Positions 25,079 to 38,599 are shown, counted from the first letter of the stretch. The stretch is DNA of 64,000 bases from Theobroma cacao (GCF_000208745.1 NC_030851.1:3624634-3688633); one strand, 5' to 3'. The notes: generated by a model from the sequence alone, not told the origin. Made by a program: numbers and translations.

Positions 25079-26760
25079 TTTTCACGCTCCTCTTTTGTTG
25101 TTACTCACCCTACCACACGTTAAATCGTAAAAAGACCCATGAATACGCAGATTCTCAGAAAGAGAAAAGAATCAAACTCAAGAGGTCAAACACACACACT
25201 CAATCTTGCTTTCCTAAAAATGCAAGACAGTTTATAAGTTAACAACAAGGTTGTTGAGGCTGCCAAAGATATATTAGGCCTAGGCCCATCCTTCCACAAC
25301 CATAGTGTATCTGCAACAAGAAGCTAATCATGATTATCAAGCCAACTAACTAAAGAAAATGATCCACGAGTATAAAGACTAATTACGGGTTATATCAGCA
25401 ACAACGAGCTAATCATAAGCTTTTATCCAACCAACCTGAAAATGATTTGATTTTTAAAGTTAAACATCAACTAAAACCAACATTTAAAAAATGAAAATAA
25501 AAAACAAATGTCAATCAAGCTGGTAGTTAAGATGAAAAGCTCCCTCCCTAATCTTCAAGCCTTCAACCCCCAAAAATAATCAATTTTTTAAAGGGAAAGA
25601 AAAAGAAAGAAAACTTTCGCTAGTTGTCACCAAGACACCAACTATGCTTAAATGCCAAGCAACGAAAATCTTAACTTTACTTCCTTTTTTTTTATACCTC
25701 AAATCGCAGAATGGCGGTTCAATTAAAAGAACCAAGAGTATCTACTTCAGTACCAAAACCCTGTCGTTTTCCCTCCATTATGCTCTGATCTGAAAGGGAA
25801 ACCGCTAACCGTACTCTTCCTCCTCGAAACTCGAGCACTGCAAACACCAAACCGAATAAAATCTAAACAACGTTTGAAAAGACAACTGAGCTTGCTTCGA
25901 AGAACACAATAAAATAGGGGCATTTTAACGCAAGCCTCCGAGTTTCATTTATTTTTAAACGTTAGCGCTTAGTTAAAAAAAAATCTAACCGTTAATTTCT
26001 GAGATTAAAAACACTGAAAAAAAATTTACAACTGCCTCACGTACGAAAACAAAATACACTTGTCAATCTGTCCTTAAGCTTAAGCATAAACTAAATTAAA
26101 TTCCTTCCTTTAATTTATTTAAAGGAAAAAAAAAGAAAGAAACGAAAAAAAAAGTTTTAGTGAAATGAAAGCTGCTACGAACTTCATCGACGAGGAAGAG
26201 AGACGTGACTTGGAAGAGCAAGAATAGAAGCGAAATCAAAAGGTGCTATCGCTTTACGCGTGGAATAAAGTTGAAAACTGGAAGGATAAAATGGAGAATG
26301 TGAAATTCAACACAAGGGTTAAAATGGTGAAAAACAATAGAACCAACCGGAGATGTACGGAGCTTGATGGAACAGTTAAAACCGGCGATTGCATCAAAAA
26401 TCGCAGGGAATGAGAGAGAAAGTGAAAGGGAGCGTTTTCTTTTATCTGTTATAAGCGGTTTCTCTCTTGCTCCTGAAATGGGACCCGTGGTCCTGCGAAT
26501 CTGATGCGACGTCAACGTCTTTTGAAGTTTCTCTTCCCTTGCGCGTTTTGGACCAGCTGTGGGGGATGGAACATGGCCTGTGAGAGTAACTCAATGACGA
26601 TTTTACCCTTGCTTTTTGTTTGTGGATTTCTAAAAGGGTAGGGCACGTGGCAGAAGGGAGATTGGCATCAGTTTGTCTCACGCCACGTGGTCTTTATGGA
26701 TTTGTCAGCTAGCTTCGCATCTCACCGTCCGATCGGTACTTTATTACCGTTAAGATCACC
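25079..26760. promoter_or_regulatory. Kinesin upstream region with two G-boxes
   Basis: No coding sequence. The perfect G-box core CACGTG occurs at 26644-26649 (GGCACGTGGC) and 26684-26689 (GCCACGTGGT), 40 bp apart. CCGTTA (reverse complement TAACGG, the core of the mitosis-specific activator element) occurs at 25989-25994 and 26747-26752. The kinesin leader probably contains an intron, but I could not fix its ends. Confidence 0.45.
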
Positions 26761-29700
26761 AAACAACCCGATATAAAATTTCGCTCTCCCATTTGTTGTT
26801 TCTTTTCGAGGAGTTCCGATATTTATTGGGCTGTTAAACTGTTTTGACCCTTTCATACTATATAGTATATGTTCATCCTATTAAATCTATTCAATTATAA
26901 AATTAAATCCTAAAAATATTTAAATATTTGGCATTTATGAGTGGGGAACTGAGATCTTGTAGTGGCAAATTATGAAACCCAAAAAAGTAGTAGGGTTCCA
27001 GCTGACTATGTTTGATAAAGTAATTGCAAAAGAAAACGAGGAATTCCTAGAGCTAGGCTTGCCATTTTAATTATAAGGACAATAGTAACCTTGGTAGCAA
27101 ATGAGAAATCATAGAATTTGACCCTCAGCCATAATATGATAATTAAAAAGGATAATTTGGTTTAGGTTGAAAGAAAAAACCTTGTTGAGTGGTTTCTTAA
27201 CTTCCAAAAATTTGTTTAAGGAGTGGGTGGGAAGTACGTTAGGTCTCTAATCGCAACTAACAAATAAAAGATTAGTACCTAGATGACATTCTTTCAACGT
27301 GCAACCAAATTTGGCCGCTTCCCCTATAGATTTGATTTCCTAAGGATTGAAGAGTCCCAGCTTCGCATGTTGACCTCAATGAGGATTACTAATACAAGTT
27401 TACTTTTTTTATTTTTTTAATTAAATTTTATTAATTAAAACATCACTTGTCAAAAAAAGGTTTTTTTTTCATTTATTTATATGACTTTTACTTTCTTAAA
27501 CTGAACAGAAAAATCATGTTTGGCATGATAAAAAATTTATTAATGAATGATAAATTAATCATTATCAAATAATGGAAAAATGATAAATTTATCATTTTGA
27601 TTGACAACTTAGTGACTTTTACTTGTATCTTCTCAATTTAAACGTTTTTATAGTAAAAATATTTTTAATAAACGAAAATTTTATTTAAGCAATGAGGAAA
27701 TAGACATCCACAATAATAATTTAAAAAAATTGTCAATAAATCCAAATATTGCAACAACCATTTCTGTGAAAGTTACAAGGAGAAGAATTGACTAGAAACA
27801 ATTGAAAAACAAAACGCGATGTAAAATCAAATCTAAATGACAAAAATGCCCCGATTCTCAATGGCGTAGATCACGGATCATCAGTTCATGACCTTTTTTG
27901 GCTGTGGATAGAAGAAAGTGTGGATCATAGCCAAGCAATTATGAAAGATAAAGGCATAACGGTGAAAGGAGTCCTGCGCCGGTTTGTCGGTTAGATTAAC
28001 TGCCAACTATAATGAGGTGATGTACTAAATGCCAGATTTCAAGATTATACAGGAATTTAATAATTTATATTTAATATATTATTAGTGTATAAAAAATATA
28101 TAATTGTTTTTTATAAATATATATAGTGTATGAAATTTATATATGGACATATCATTAAATATAAACTTTGAATAATTTAAATATAACACTTTATTTTCGT
28201 GGGAAAAAGTCAAGCCTTACGACTCCATTTGTTCTTAATTTTCACCTTTTCTTGAATTGGGTCGAATTTTGAGCCGAAGACCAATTCCTTGAGAGGAAAA
28301 TGTTAATAGATTGTCAGAGTTAGAGCAACCCCACTATGTAGCACGATGTTGGGCATGGTGAATGCTATAAAAGGAAGAAATTAAATAAGCAAATCTTTAA
28401 AAAACCCAAAAAAAAAAAACAAGAGGCAAAAATGCAGTCAAAGAGAATACTTTTGGATGTGATATAATTATAAGGTTGCACGCGTTACAAATTATTTGAT
28501 GGGTCCGCCATGTTGGAGGAAGTAAGTCAAGTGCTTATAGTCTTAGAAACATACATGTGTTTTTTTTTTTTTTGCCTATAGAAGAAAATTTTATTAGAAA
28601 TAAATGAGGGTTTTTTTTTTTCAGTTTAGTACCACAATTGATTGTAAGAAATTGAATATGTTTCCACTTTTTTATGATGGGTTCATTGCCAACAAAGTTT
28701 TGGACTTTTAGTTAAGGCTGCCTATGTAGGGCAAAATGCAAAAGTGAAAGAGGATAAGACCCATGAAGCTAAAGTAATGAAACAGCCAGACCTGCAAAAG
28801 AGAGAACAGAGACCCTAACAAAGGGCTTCCAAACCTAATAAAGGTGGCCATTGTTTTGCAAGCTACACGAGAAGGATTAAGTTAATGTTAGTACGCAAAA
28901 ACCTTACTCGTCTGCTTCTTCATTACAATCATTGATTGATCATAGGAGATGGTCTCAAAGATCCCATTTTGAATGTTACTGACACAAGAAGCCATAGAAT
29001 CCAAGTTGGTGAAAAGTAAATTGAACTCTAAATATGTGAATATGACTTCATTAATGTGATTATTATGAGTTTCTGAAATATTAAAGAGTGCATTAAAAAC
29101 CAGATAAGATTATGAATACGACAAGTCATTAGAGAAGCCTTTTCATGTGTTTATTGAGCATTCAACATTATTGCTTGAATTCCAAGGCAGAGCTCGAAAA
29201 AGGTTGCTGCCGAAACCAGCAGCTTGCTGACAACAGAACTCAAAACCTGTGATGTTCAAGTTAACTGAGCCTTTTGCCTGTGTCTCATCACCCATCACCA
29301 AGAATTTCATTTCTTTTTCTTTAATAAATTCTACCTACATTTTCGAAATTTTAATTTTTTTCACATGATATTTTATAATTTTTTTAAATTAATATTATAT
29401 AAATATTAATTTTTCAATTAACACTTTATGAATAATATTTTCATGTATAAATTAAAATCATTTAATTTTACCTAATAAATTTAATAAAATAATCTCAATT
29501 TATAATTAATTAATTTATTCATATTTAAAGATAATTTTGCAATTTTTATAAAAAAAATTAACAACTTAATTCTTTATAAGAATATAAATCGTCCATCGAA
29601 TATTAATCGAGAGAAAAGATATTTACATGGTGTTAATTGAAAGGAGAAACATAATATTTTATGTAAAAAAATTGAATTCGCAAAATGTACAAGTAGAATT

Positions 29701-31930
29701 TATCCTGATAAGAGCAACAAGAACAGATTTTACCTCTCCCAACAAAAGAGATTATAATTTCATATCATAACATTAATAATACAAATAATCCATGGAAATT
29801 CCTTAGATCATCATCTAAAGCATAATTAAAACTCCATTGAAAAAAGGTGGTAGTAGTTGGATATTCTTTTCAAAAGGTAATATCATAATCATTAACAACC
29901 ATACTCATGAGCATTCCCCCCCCCTAAGGTCATGCCACGAATGTAGGATCTTAAACCAAGGTCTTAAATCATCCACTGATCAAACGGTGGAATAAAAGGT
30001 GGCGGTGCTGCTGCTCGAGCTTGACCACAAATTTTGGGTAAGATGTTCAATTCAAGGAGGTTTATTCTTTATTCTTTGGTGAGGCAGTCGGCCATTTCTC
30101 TTTGCACACAAAAAATATTAATCTTATCATCCTGTACTTATGAAACAAGATTTAATTAAGCATATAGTATTATAATTATTTTGTACTTTCAATTCACCAT
30201 GATGGCTTTCACTCTTGTGGGGTTTTGTTTAGAGTAGTAAGGATTTCACAATTCAGTTATGTCACTCTCTTATTAGCATGCCACCCACCATGATAGTTGA
30301 ATATAATATTTAATTATGTTTAAATGAAAAAATTGACCATTTGAATTATTTAGGATTATTATGGTGAAAATGCCCCATCTATGATCTATAGCTTGAGCTT
30401 GTTGTTGTTGAAGCAGAGCTTGGCAAAAAATGATGAGGTGATCCACAAAAAGTGAGAGCCTGAAGTGAAAATTGAAGGCATGCAGCCCAATGTTTTGTTT
30501 TGTGGAGTTCTAATAGAAAGCCCAGCAGCTTGGCTGACCTAAATTGCATGAAAAATTAGTGGGCGGTTTAACACATGGACGGATCAGTCCTTGAGAAAAA
30601 GAACCCGTTCTAGTGCAGCCAACACTGCTACTGACCCGCATTGGAAGAAAAATTAGTGACTGCTTTTACCTTTGCTTTTATGTTATTGGTTTATATTTTT
30701 AATTTAAAAATATACATAATAATCAGAGAAAAGTTTTTATTAATAAAATCAAATTTGCTTCATATCTTCTTAAAAAGAGATTAGTGACATTTTAATCCAT
30801 CAAATTATGTAACGTTTTGTAACACAGAATCTTTCACTTATAGAAAAAATAAATCGAATTTGATTCAATTTTATCTTGATTTTGATATATTTTATAAAAT
30901 TCTCATATTTAATAAAAATATATATTTATTCTGATATTATTTATCATCAATAGATGAAGAAAAACTCTTATTATATTCATGACGGTTAGACTTTTTTTTT
31001 CATTATAATTAAGCATAGCACGTTCCTTCTCAGGCGTAGATCCATAGAGTTTATGCTCATTTGAAAGTTGTATCCGAAAACAAGTTTCTGAGGCTGTTCA
31101 GTTGTGCCAAAAAAAAGCAACGTGACCAGGGAAAGTAATGGCCTTAAAATGTGTGAGGGTGGGTCAATGCTGGATATGAAATTGGTGGACGAAAATTGAT
31201 TGAGGGGAGCTTTCTTTGTTCCTTTCTTCCCAACCTTTCAAAGCTAGTGGCCACACGTAAGTGGCTGCACCACAATCCATGTTTTTAACCTAATTTTTTT
31301 TCTTTTTTTGGACTTTTTGGTTCTTTCGTTTCATCACACACCCACTTTTTTTTTCTATCTAAGCTTTTTTATTTGTTATTTTTGGTCCTTGTAGTCCCCT
31401 TGTCCTATTCCCCAAGTGCCAGCACACCTTCTCGAATCCTTATGAAGCCTATGTTTTTTGATTCTTTTTCTTGAATCTTTTTAATTATTTTCTTATTTAA
31501 CCTATTGTTTCGATTTGTATCTAAAATAATAGTAGTAGATACCGAAAATAGACCCACGCGTCATGTTGTATCTTAATATTTAATTCAATAATAATTATAT
31601 ATCAGATTTTAATTATTTAATGTTGAAAAGAAAATGATTTTTTTTGTCAACAAGACAAACCAAATTCTTGCAAAAAATAAAAAAAAAGAAAGACAATCCA
31701 ACAAGAGTAAAGGAAAAAGGGTTGGATCCATAAGATAAATGGTAATCTTATGGCTTCCCACCAAACCTTACAGCATAGAATAACGCTAAATTCTTAGAAA
31801 AGGCTGACTGCCAAGTCAGGCGAGTGGAACCCACCTACCAGGAGTTCCTGGGGGCCATGCTTTCAAGCGATCTTCGTGTCCTCACATCCTGAAGAAGCGC
31901 GTCGAAAATTCTTAATTCTTTAAGGTCACC
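26761..31930. other. Large AT-rich intergenic region without recognised genes
   Basis: About 5 kb with no coding frame, tRNA or known miRNA sequence that I could recognise. It holds long A/T runs, a perfect 22-bp palindrome at 27577-27598 (AAAATGATAAA and its mirror complement) and a candidate AT-rich inverted-repeat element at 28053-28180. Less AT-rich islands lie at 28740-28870 and 31800-31930 (the latter includes CCAGGAGTTCCTGG); they show no open frame. Confidence 0.6.
28053..28180. mobile_element. Candidate AT-rich MITE-like inverted repeat
   Basis: The left end contains AATTTATATTTAATATAT and the reverse complement of the right end contains AGTTTATATTTAATGATAT. The inner AGTGTATRAAA motif occurs twice in direct orientation. 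The size (about 128 bp) and composition fit a MITE, but in DNA this AT-rich the similarity is weak evidence. Confidence 0.35.
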
Positions 31931-32365
31931 AGCTGAAAAAATGGAATAGATCATGGAGTCGACAGCTCAGCACTCGCAGATCTACTTTCCGCCATTATTA
32001 AACCAAACCATACTCGCCTTCCTCTGCTGACACGTTTCCACTCTACATAAAAGGATTATTTAAATATTTATCTATATAAAATAAAGTAATAAACGAAAAA
32101 ATTAACGAGTAATCCTTCATTTTATGAGTTTAAAAAATGAAAAAGGAAGAAAAAGAAGTAGAAGACAAGTGGCGAGTACGGGATTTACATACTGCAGCGA
32201 GTGAGCGTTGTTTTTTTTTTAATGTTTCTTGCCAAATTCTTTCTCGCAGTTTCTCAGAGACCTTGAAACAAAGAGTCTTTGCTTCTCTGTTTCCCCAGCT
32301 TCTCTCTTTTACCAAAATCCTTTTCCTTTCAATTTGATCCTTTCTTGTTTCAATCTCATCGTCGT

Positions 32366-32390
32366 TCTCTCTCTCTCTCTCTCTCTCTCT
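32366..32390 (+). repeat. CT microsatellite in B-box gene leader
   Basis: About twelve consecutive TC units, roughly 150 bp upstream of the B-box ATG, in the probable 5' UTR. Confidence 0.8.
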
Positions 32391-32536
32391 GCTTGGATTT
32401 TAATGAATAATCATTTGCTGAATCGTTGAATTCCTGCTTGGAAAAATTTTGATCAGTTTTTCGCTCTGTGGAAGAATGCCTTCGAAGCGAAGAAAGGAGA
32501 AGTAAACGGGAAGCAAACAGAAAAAAAAAAAATAGA

Positions 32537-34011
32537 ATGCGAACGCTTTGTGACGTCTGCGAGAGCGCCGCCGCTATCCTTTTCTGCGCCGCCGACGAGG
32601 CCGCTCTTTGCCGTTCCTGCGACGAAAAGGTCTCTTCATTTTCATTACTATTAGTATTATTAATCAATCTCTGCGTATTTATACACGCCTACTAACGCGT
32701 GTAGCCGTATAAGTATACTTGATGTACGTATAGTTTTGATTTAACTCGAACTTGACTTGAAACTCTGTATATTCCATAAAAATATATTCTTTAAATGTGC
32801 TCTCTTGAGTCAAAGTTGAGTTTTGGAATTGAAATCAATGAAGTCGTCTCTAGAATTAGATTATGTTTCAATTTTGGTAGTAATTCAATTAGAAGGCGTT
32901 AAAAAAGGGCGAAATCTGAACAGTAAATTACATTTCAATGTATATAGGAAGTTTTTTTTTTTTTTTCTGTGCTTGCTTGATGAAGTATGATTGGCGTGGT
33001 TGCATTGCATTCTCTTTCGCAAATTTTCAGCTCTAGTATTTAATATATTGTGTGTTTTTATTTTACTTCTTTTTTTTTTTTTTTGTTAAATCAATAAGGA
33101 AACTTTTCTGGGAGCTTTCAGGTTCACATGTGTAACAAGCTTGCAAGTAGACATGTGAGAGTTGGGTTAGCAGACCCCAGCGATGTCCCACGCTGTGATA
33201 TATGTGAAAATGCTCCTGGTATGAAACGTTAAAAAAAAAAAAAAATGGAAGAAAAACTTTTTTAATAATGTAAATTATTGTGAAAACTTTTTTTTTTTCT
33301 TTTTGGAATTTTGTTGATTATTTTTTGTATGTAGCGTTCTTTTATTGTGAAGTGGATGGTAGTTCCCTTTGCCTGCAATGTGATATGATTGTACATGTTG
33401 GAGGTAAACGGACCCATGGGAGATATCTCTTGTTGAGGCAGAGAGTTGAGGTTTGTTACTCTATACAAGACCGGTTTTAATCTTTTTGGTTTTTAAATTT
33501 AGAAAGTCTGCTAAAATTTATTTTCTTTGTTTGGTGCCTTTTGTTGTAGTTTCCAGGGGATAAGCCTGGTCGTTTGGACGAACTGGGGTTGCAAACGCTT
33601 GATCCAAACGAAGTAAGGAAGGATAAGAATCAGCAGCAACCTAAGCTTGCAGCAAGAGAGAACCAGCAAAATCATAGAGTCTCTCCTGTTCCAGTGCTTG
33701 ATGGTAATTCTGATGGGGATGGAAAGGTGGGTAATAAATTGATTGATCTAAATGCCAAGCCCCAACGAGTGCATGGTCAAGCTTCAACCAATCAGGTACT
33801 GATTTTCCCAATTTTCTGTCCTTTTCTTTTACTAGCATTTTTGTTCTTAACCTTGCGTGTTAAGCAGTGTAGTTAGATTTTTTTCAAACCTAATTAATGT
33901 AGTGACTGCTTCATGTTTAAGGAGCAAGGCATGGATATTTCGAGTGGCAATAATCATGACTCTTCAAGTGTGGTCCCTGTTGGATCCTTCAAAAGAGAGC
34001 CTGATAAGTGA
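32537..34011 (+). CDS. BBX19: B-box zinc finger protein, BBX18/BBX19 type (double B-box, no CCT)
   Basis: Five exons: 32537-32629, 33122-33218, 33335-33450, 33550-33795 and 33922-34011 (stop TGA 34009-34011), 213 residues. Two tandem B-boxes: the first uses Cys5, Cys8, Cys17, Asp20, Cys25, Cys28, His33 and His42; the second uses Cys56, Cys59, Cys68, Asp71, Cys76, Cys79, His84 and His91. They are followed by [19 protein letters not shown] and [14 protein letters not shown], which are typical of the BBX18/19 branch. There is no C-terminal CCT domain. Members act in the nucleus in light, clock and flowering control, mostly through protein-protein contacts. The assignment to BBX19 rather than BBX18 is my best match, not certain. 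The stop is followed closely by a possible 3'-UTR intron donor (AGGTATGA). Confidence 0.88.
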
Positions 34012-36425
34012 GCTAGGTATGACTATTATCCCTAGCTTGAACTGATTACTTGTTTAAGAGCATTGCTAAAGTTTGGTAATGATATTTTGCAGTTTTTTGT
34101 GCAAATCTCAGTACTTTATTTATAAATGCTTGTTATGTATTAGAATGCATGACCTAATATAAATAAAGTGGGCGCAAATTATTGCCCAAGCAGGTAGGCT
34201 TCCTCTCACATGACATTGCTTATTATTGCCAGGTAGCTCTTTCTGTGCTTTTGATGAACTGTGACTATAAGAAAGCAAAAGAATGTATCTCTAAAGCTAG
34301 ACATTGCTTGAGAAATATTTCTTGTCATATTAGGTGGATTATGTGGTTTGTCCTCTTGGAGATCTGATTTTCTGAATGAACTTAGGAATTGTCAACTACG
34401 TGTGAACTGTGAACAGAGAAAAGAATATTCCTCCAATTGGTGTCTGTTTCTATATATGAAACATGTTCGTCATTGCTTGTATCTTGAGTCTGCAGAGAAG
34501 TAAACGTAACTTGACATTCCCTGTAAGCAACTGAAACAAGAAATTTTTTCCTTCTGGTGATAGAGTTGACATTTGGTGTTCAGGTGGCGTTTGAAATACT
34601 TGGAAGGTTTTTCTGAGTAGAGCTTGACCTGTTGAGCAGTTCCTTCCTATTGAAACACATGAGAAACAGAAAGATTGACAATTAGCTGTTTATGAGTTTT
34701 TAACCTATTGAGTAAGAATGAGCTTCTGTCTTGGGGGCAAGTTGTGCTAATATCTTCCAAGAAAAATTCTGTCAAATGCAAGTAAACTTCATGCAGGGTA
34801 AAAATAACTTTTGAAGCCAAATGATGGTAACATCTTGTCTTCTGATTGCCTAAATTTATGCTGCTATTATTTGTCAGTAGCAAGGACAATAGTTTGCCAG
34901 AAAAAAAAAATAATGTTTTGTAGCTAGAACTTTCCATGCTACAGAGCTTCTGTGGTACCTCTCAACCACTAACTTCCATCCATTGATACAGCTTCACATC
35001 CCAAGTTTTGTTGCTATCATGTCCGAGATTTTCTTAGTAAATTACATGGCCACCACATTTACTAGCTCATTTTCTTAGTAAATTATAGTTGTTTAACCAA
35101 GTATTTGTTTTTTAATACATTTCCCTCCAAATGCACACACATGCAAAACCCTTGTTTTCCACTCCATGGATGATTGTTTTTCTTGTCTAATAAATGTGGT
35201 CCATCACTTTTTGGGTGCAGATGTTGCTGGATGATCTCTCACATCTGTGTATTTCTTGAGGGCTTGCGGTCCTTGTCAGATATATCTTCCTTCCCCATGG
35301 GTTAGGCTTCTGTCTGTTCCATTCCTTGCACAAAAATGAAAACTGTTGAAGATAATTTTTACCCATGTACCTAAATCAAATATTCTTGCCTAACCGAGTA
35401 GTGAAGTTGTGACGTTTTTATTTGTGCCAATGGAAGTATACACCCTCGTTAATGTCCTTTTCAATTAAAAATTTCCATCAAAATTGTTGCTGGTGATCAG
35501 AAAGACAAGCCCGCATCAGCATGTTAAGTGAAAAAAAATTCACGAAGAACTAAGGTGAAACTTTTGCTTCACTTGCTTCTTGTGAATTTCTTTGCATTTG
35601 TGATGAAATGCGGAACAAAAGAACGGTGGCACGTGGTCATACTAAGGAATTTACCTTTGGTTCAGTTCCATTGTCAAGCAGTTCTGTTTTGCCTCAGAAA
35701 ACACCAGCTGAAAATGGTGATATTATTAGTTTTGCTTACCGATATAGGTTAAGACTGGCAGATAAAACTTACTACTAGTATTTAGACATGACAATTAAAT
35801 GCAATCAGAGTATGGATTGAAATCCTATGACCCACTTCTTTCCTCCTCATCTCCTAAAATTTCTGATGTGTTGGAATCCAAAAAGGTGTTCGCGATATTG
35901 TGAGAAGCAAAGCGTAAGATCAACATCTTCTATCGAATTCATTAAACATTCTAACTTTTTGATTTTTCTTTTTGATGGAATGAAGAGAAAGGCAATTATT
36001 CTTCATTTTCTGTTTGCTTGGACCCAGTACTAATCTTTAAGAGAAACCAAAAAGTGGGCAGTTCGAACAATTCCGATCCATGGCATGATTTGTTACCAGA
36101 AGAGCAGGGCTGCATCTGCCGAGCATGTTTACTGAGGTGGATTGCGGTATAGCTGTAGCAAACAGCATCATGCAGGCTGAGAAATCGATAATGCAGGAAT
36201 CAGAGTAGACCCAAATACTGGAGCTCAAAATGCACATTCTAGCATTTTAGTATGTGATGATGCATACATAATAGTCTCCAAGAAGTTTATTAAGTGGCTA
36301 AAAGTACATGTAATCAAGAACAAAAATAGTCTCCAGGGCTATAAAACCATTAACACATGTGAGAGAAACTAGCTAGATCCCGGTTATCTCCTTCATCTTC
36401 AAGCGTTTATTATCTCTTCTGCAGC
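34012..36425. other. Region between B-box gene and aldolase gene
   Basis: The first part is probably 3' UTR of the B-box gene, perhaps spliced. 34100-35400 is AT-rich without a supported frame. The stretch 35450-36213 carries coding-like fragments, listed separately. From 36214 the aldolase 3' region follows. Confidence 0.5.
35450..36213 (+). pseudogene. Unidentified coding-like fragments (gene relic or unassigned exons)
   Basis: Several frames have protein-like composition without one continuous gene. First, 35554-35778 reads in part CDEMRNKRTVARGHTKEFTF and then GSVPLSSSSVLPQKTPAENG, with a plausible donor after GAAAATG. Second, at about 36060-36115, SNNSDPWHDLLPEEQG. Third, in another frame ending at TAG 36211-36213 or close to it, MFTEVDCGIAVANSIMQAEK followed by SIMQESE and stop. 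The pieces lie in different frames, with stops between them. I do not recognise the protein. It may be a decayed gene, 3' exons of an unpredicted transcript, or chance. Confidence 0.3.
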
Positions 36426-38599
36426 TTAGTAGACGTAGCCCTTGACAAACATTCCTTTCTTGGCCTCCTCTGATTCTCCCTCACCGGTGTATTTGCCAAG
36501 CTGAGCAAGTGAGTTGGCCTTGGCACGGACAAGAAGTACCTCCTGAGCGGCCTTAACATTCTCGGGTCTGCCTCCCCATGTCTTCAAGCAAGTGTTCTGG
36601 AGAGCTCTGGCATAAGAGAATGAGACGTGCCACGGGTTGGGAGACTGGTTCATTGCGTTCAAGTTGAGGGTGGCTTCAACCTCAGATTGCCCACCAGACA
36701 AGAACTGCACAGCAGAAAAACAGAAATGGTTTGTAAACCATTAGTACTGGATTTACTAATTTACACCAAGCAAATTCTTGATTAGATCATAATGGTTGTA
36801 AAGAAATGTACCATGATTCCGGGGACAGCTGGGGGGATTCTCCTGTGGAGGAGCTTGAGGGTGTAGTCAGCAACTTGCTGAGGGGTGGCCTTGTCCTTGC
36901 ATTCTGCTCCAGGAGTGACCATGCTGGGCTTGAGGAGGATACCCTCAAACATGACATTGTTCTCGGCAAGGTAGAAGAAAACCTCAGCCCAAACCTTCTT
37001 GGCTACTTCGAAAGTCCTGTCGATTCCATGCTCACCATCAAGCAAGATTTCTGGCTCCACAATTGGGACCAATCCGCTGTCCTGCAAACAAAAAGCAGCA
37101 AAAATTTCTGAGTAACAATTCACAAGCACACTGTTATATAGAAAAATTCTCACCATAATTCTCATCTCTCGACTTACTTGAGAAATGGCGGCATAGCGGG
37201 CAAGACCCCAAGCTGCTTCTTTAACTGCCAAGGCAGATGGGCCGTTGGGAATGCTCACAACCGTACGCCTGGCCAATCAAAAAAGGCTAGTGTTATACAA
37301 GATTGCTTTTTTTTTTTTCCCTCTTTTTAACACTATCTAAATATGAGTGAGAATTTATCAAAAAACTGGGAGTACCATTTGGCGAAACGAGCACCCTGCT
37401 GGTAGTAGGCAGCTGTGCGGGAGGAAAGACCGTCAAGGCCCTGGCACCAGGACTCGTTGTTGGAACCAGGGAGGGGTACCAAACCCTGCATTTATCATCA
37501 TCGATTAACAAGTGTTGGTGAAATTCTGATCAAACAAAATTCCATTGCCTCCTTAAACATCATATGTATGCGTAACTTGCTATGAGGTTATTGGCTTTGG
37601 CTTTACCTTGTCAACTTTGATACCAGGGACAATGTTTTGCTCAACAAGAACATCAACCATCTTTTTTCCATCGGTGGTAGATTGGTAGAGAGTCTCCTCG
37701 AAAAGGATAGCTCCAGAGATGTACTCGCCGAGGCCAGGGGCTGACACCAGAAGGGTACGGTATGCTTGGCGGTTAGCCTCAGTGTTCTCTAGACCGATTG
37801 AGGCAAGTCTCTTCCCACATGTAGCATTTGATTCGTCCATGGCCAAAATACCACGGCCTGGGGATGCAATGGTTTTCTACATCCAGAGGAAAGAAAGGAA
37901 AACGCACGTCAAATGGTGTGTCCTACATAGTTCAGAAACTCATTCACAAAAGTAGCAATATAATCTAATCAATAAAATTAAACCACCCAGAAACTACATA
38001 GATTAATTTATTTTACTTGCAATCTCTTTAACAGGATTGGTGACTTATTTTCCTTTTACACTTCTTTGAATTAATTTTTTTTTAAGTTCTTTGAATCACA
38101 TACAATCTGAATTATCTAACTAGATAGAGTGAGCAGTTGCACTTATAAACTATTCTAACATGAATTCAAGATAATGTGTCGGACACAGAAACGTGTCTCA
38201 CGTGAGTATCTTGTCTTTTTAATAACTTATCGTATTCATATATAAGAATATCATAGGAATACGTTAAAGTGACGCAAATTAGGAATTTAGTGTAGCATAG
38301 CTTAACTAAGCTAAGCTAATATATAAAAAGATGGTTCAGGAGATTAAATCTATATCGAACTCGAAGACTTAAATATTTTATATATCGTATAAGAAGAGTC
38401 GAGTAGCATTGAGTACACATACCGCGGTCTTAATAAGCTCATCAGCGTAGGAACTGGCACGGACGGTGAGGGCTGATGGGGCGGTGGGGTGGCATCTGAC
38501 AACAGAAACTGCAGGCTGGCGGAGGTTTTGGCCCTTAACCCACTCAGACTTGTCCAGGATAGGAGAAGACTTGAGGAGAGTTGCGGAAGCTGATGCCAT
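36426..38599 (-). CDS. FBA: Fructose-bisphosphate aldolase class I, chloroplastic
   Basis: Six exons: 38599-38423, 37876-37607, 37485-37376, 37268-37178, 37081-36812 and 36704-36426 (stop TAA), all in phase, 398 residues, the usual plastid length. The enzyme cleaves or forms fructose-1,6-bisphosphate and, in the Calvin cycle, also makes sedoheptulose-1,7-bisphosphate. Seen: a Ser/Ala/Pro-rich N-terminus of about 45 residues ending near [12 protein letters not shown], a transit peptide; [30 protein letters not shown]; the Schiff-base Lys267 in [20 protein letters not shown]; and the conserved C-terminal Tyr (KGYVY), which affects substrate specificity. A TATA box lies about 125 bp upstream of the ATG. 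Identification is firm; the isoform number is not determined. Confidence 0.96.

Noticed and set aside
36037..36237. Minus-strand frame of 66 residues downstream of the aldolase gene
   Set aside because: No family match; the opposite strand has the more protein-like composition in this stretch.
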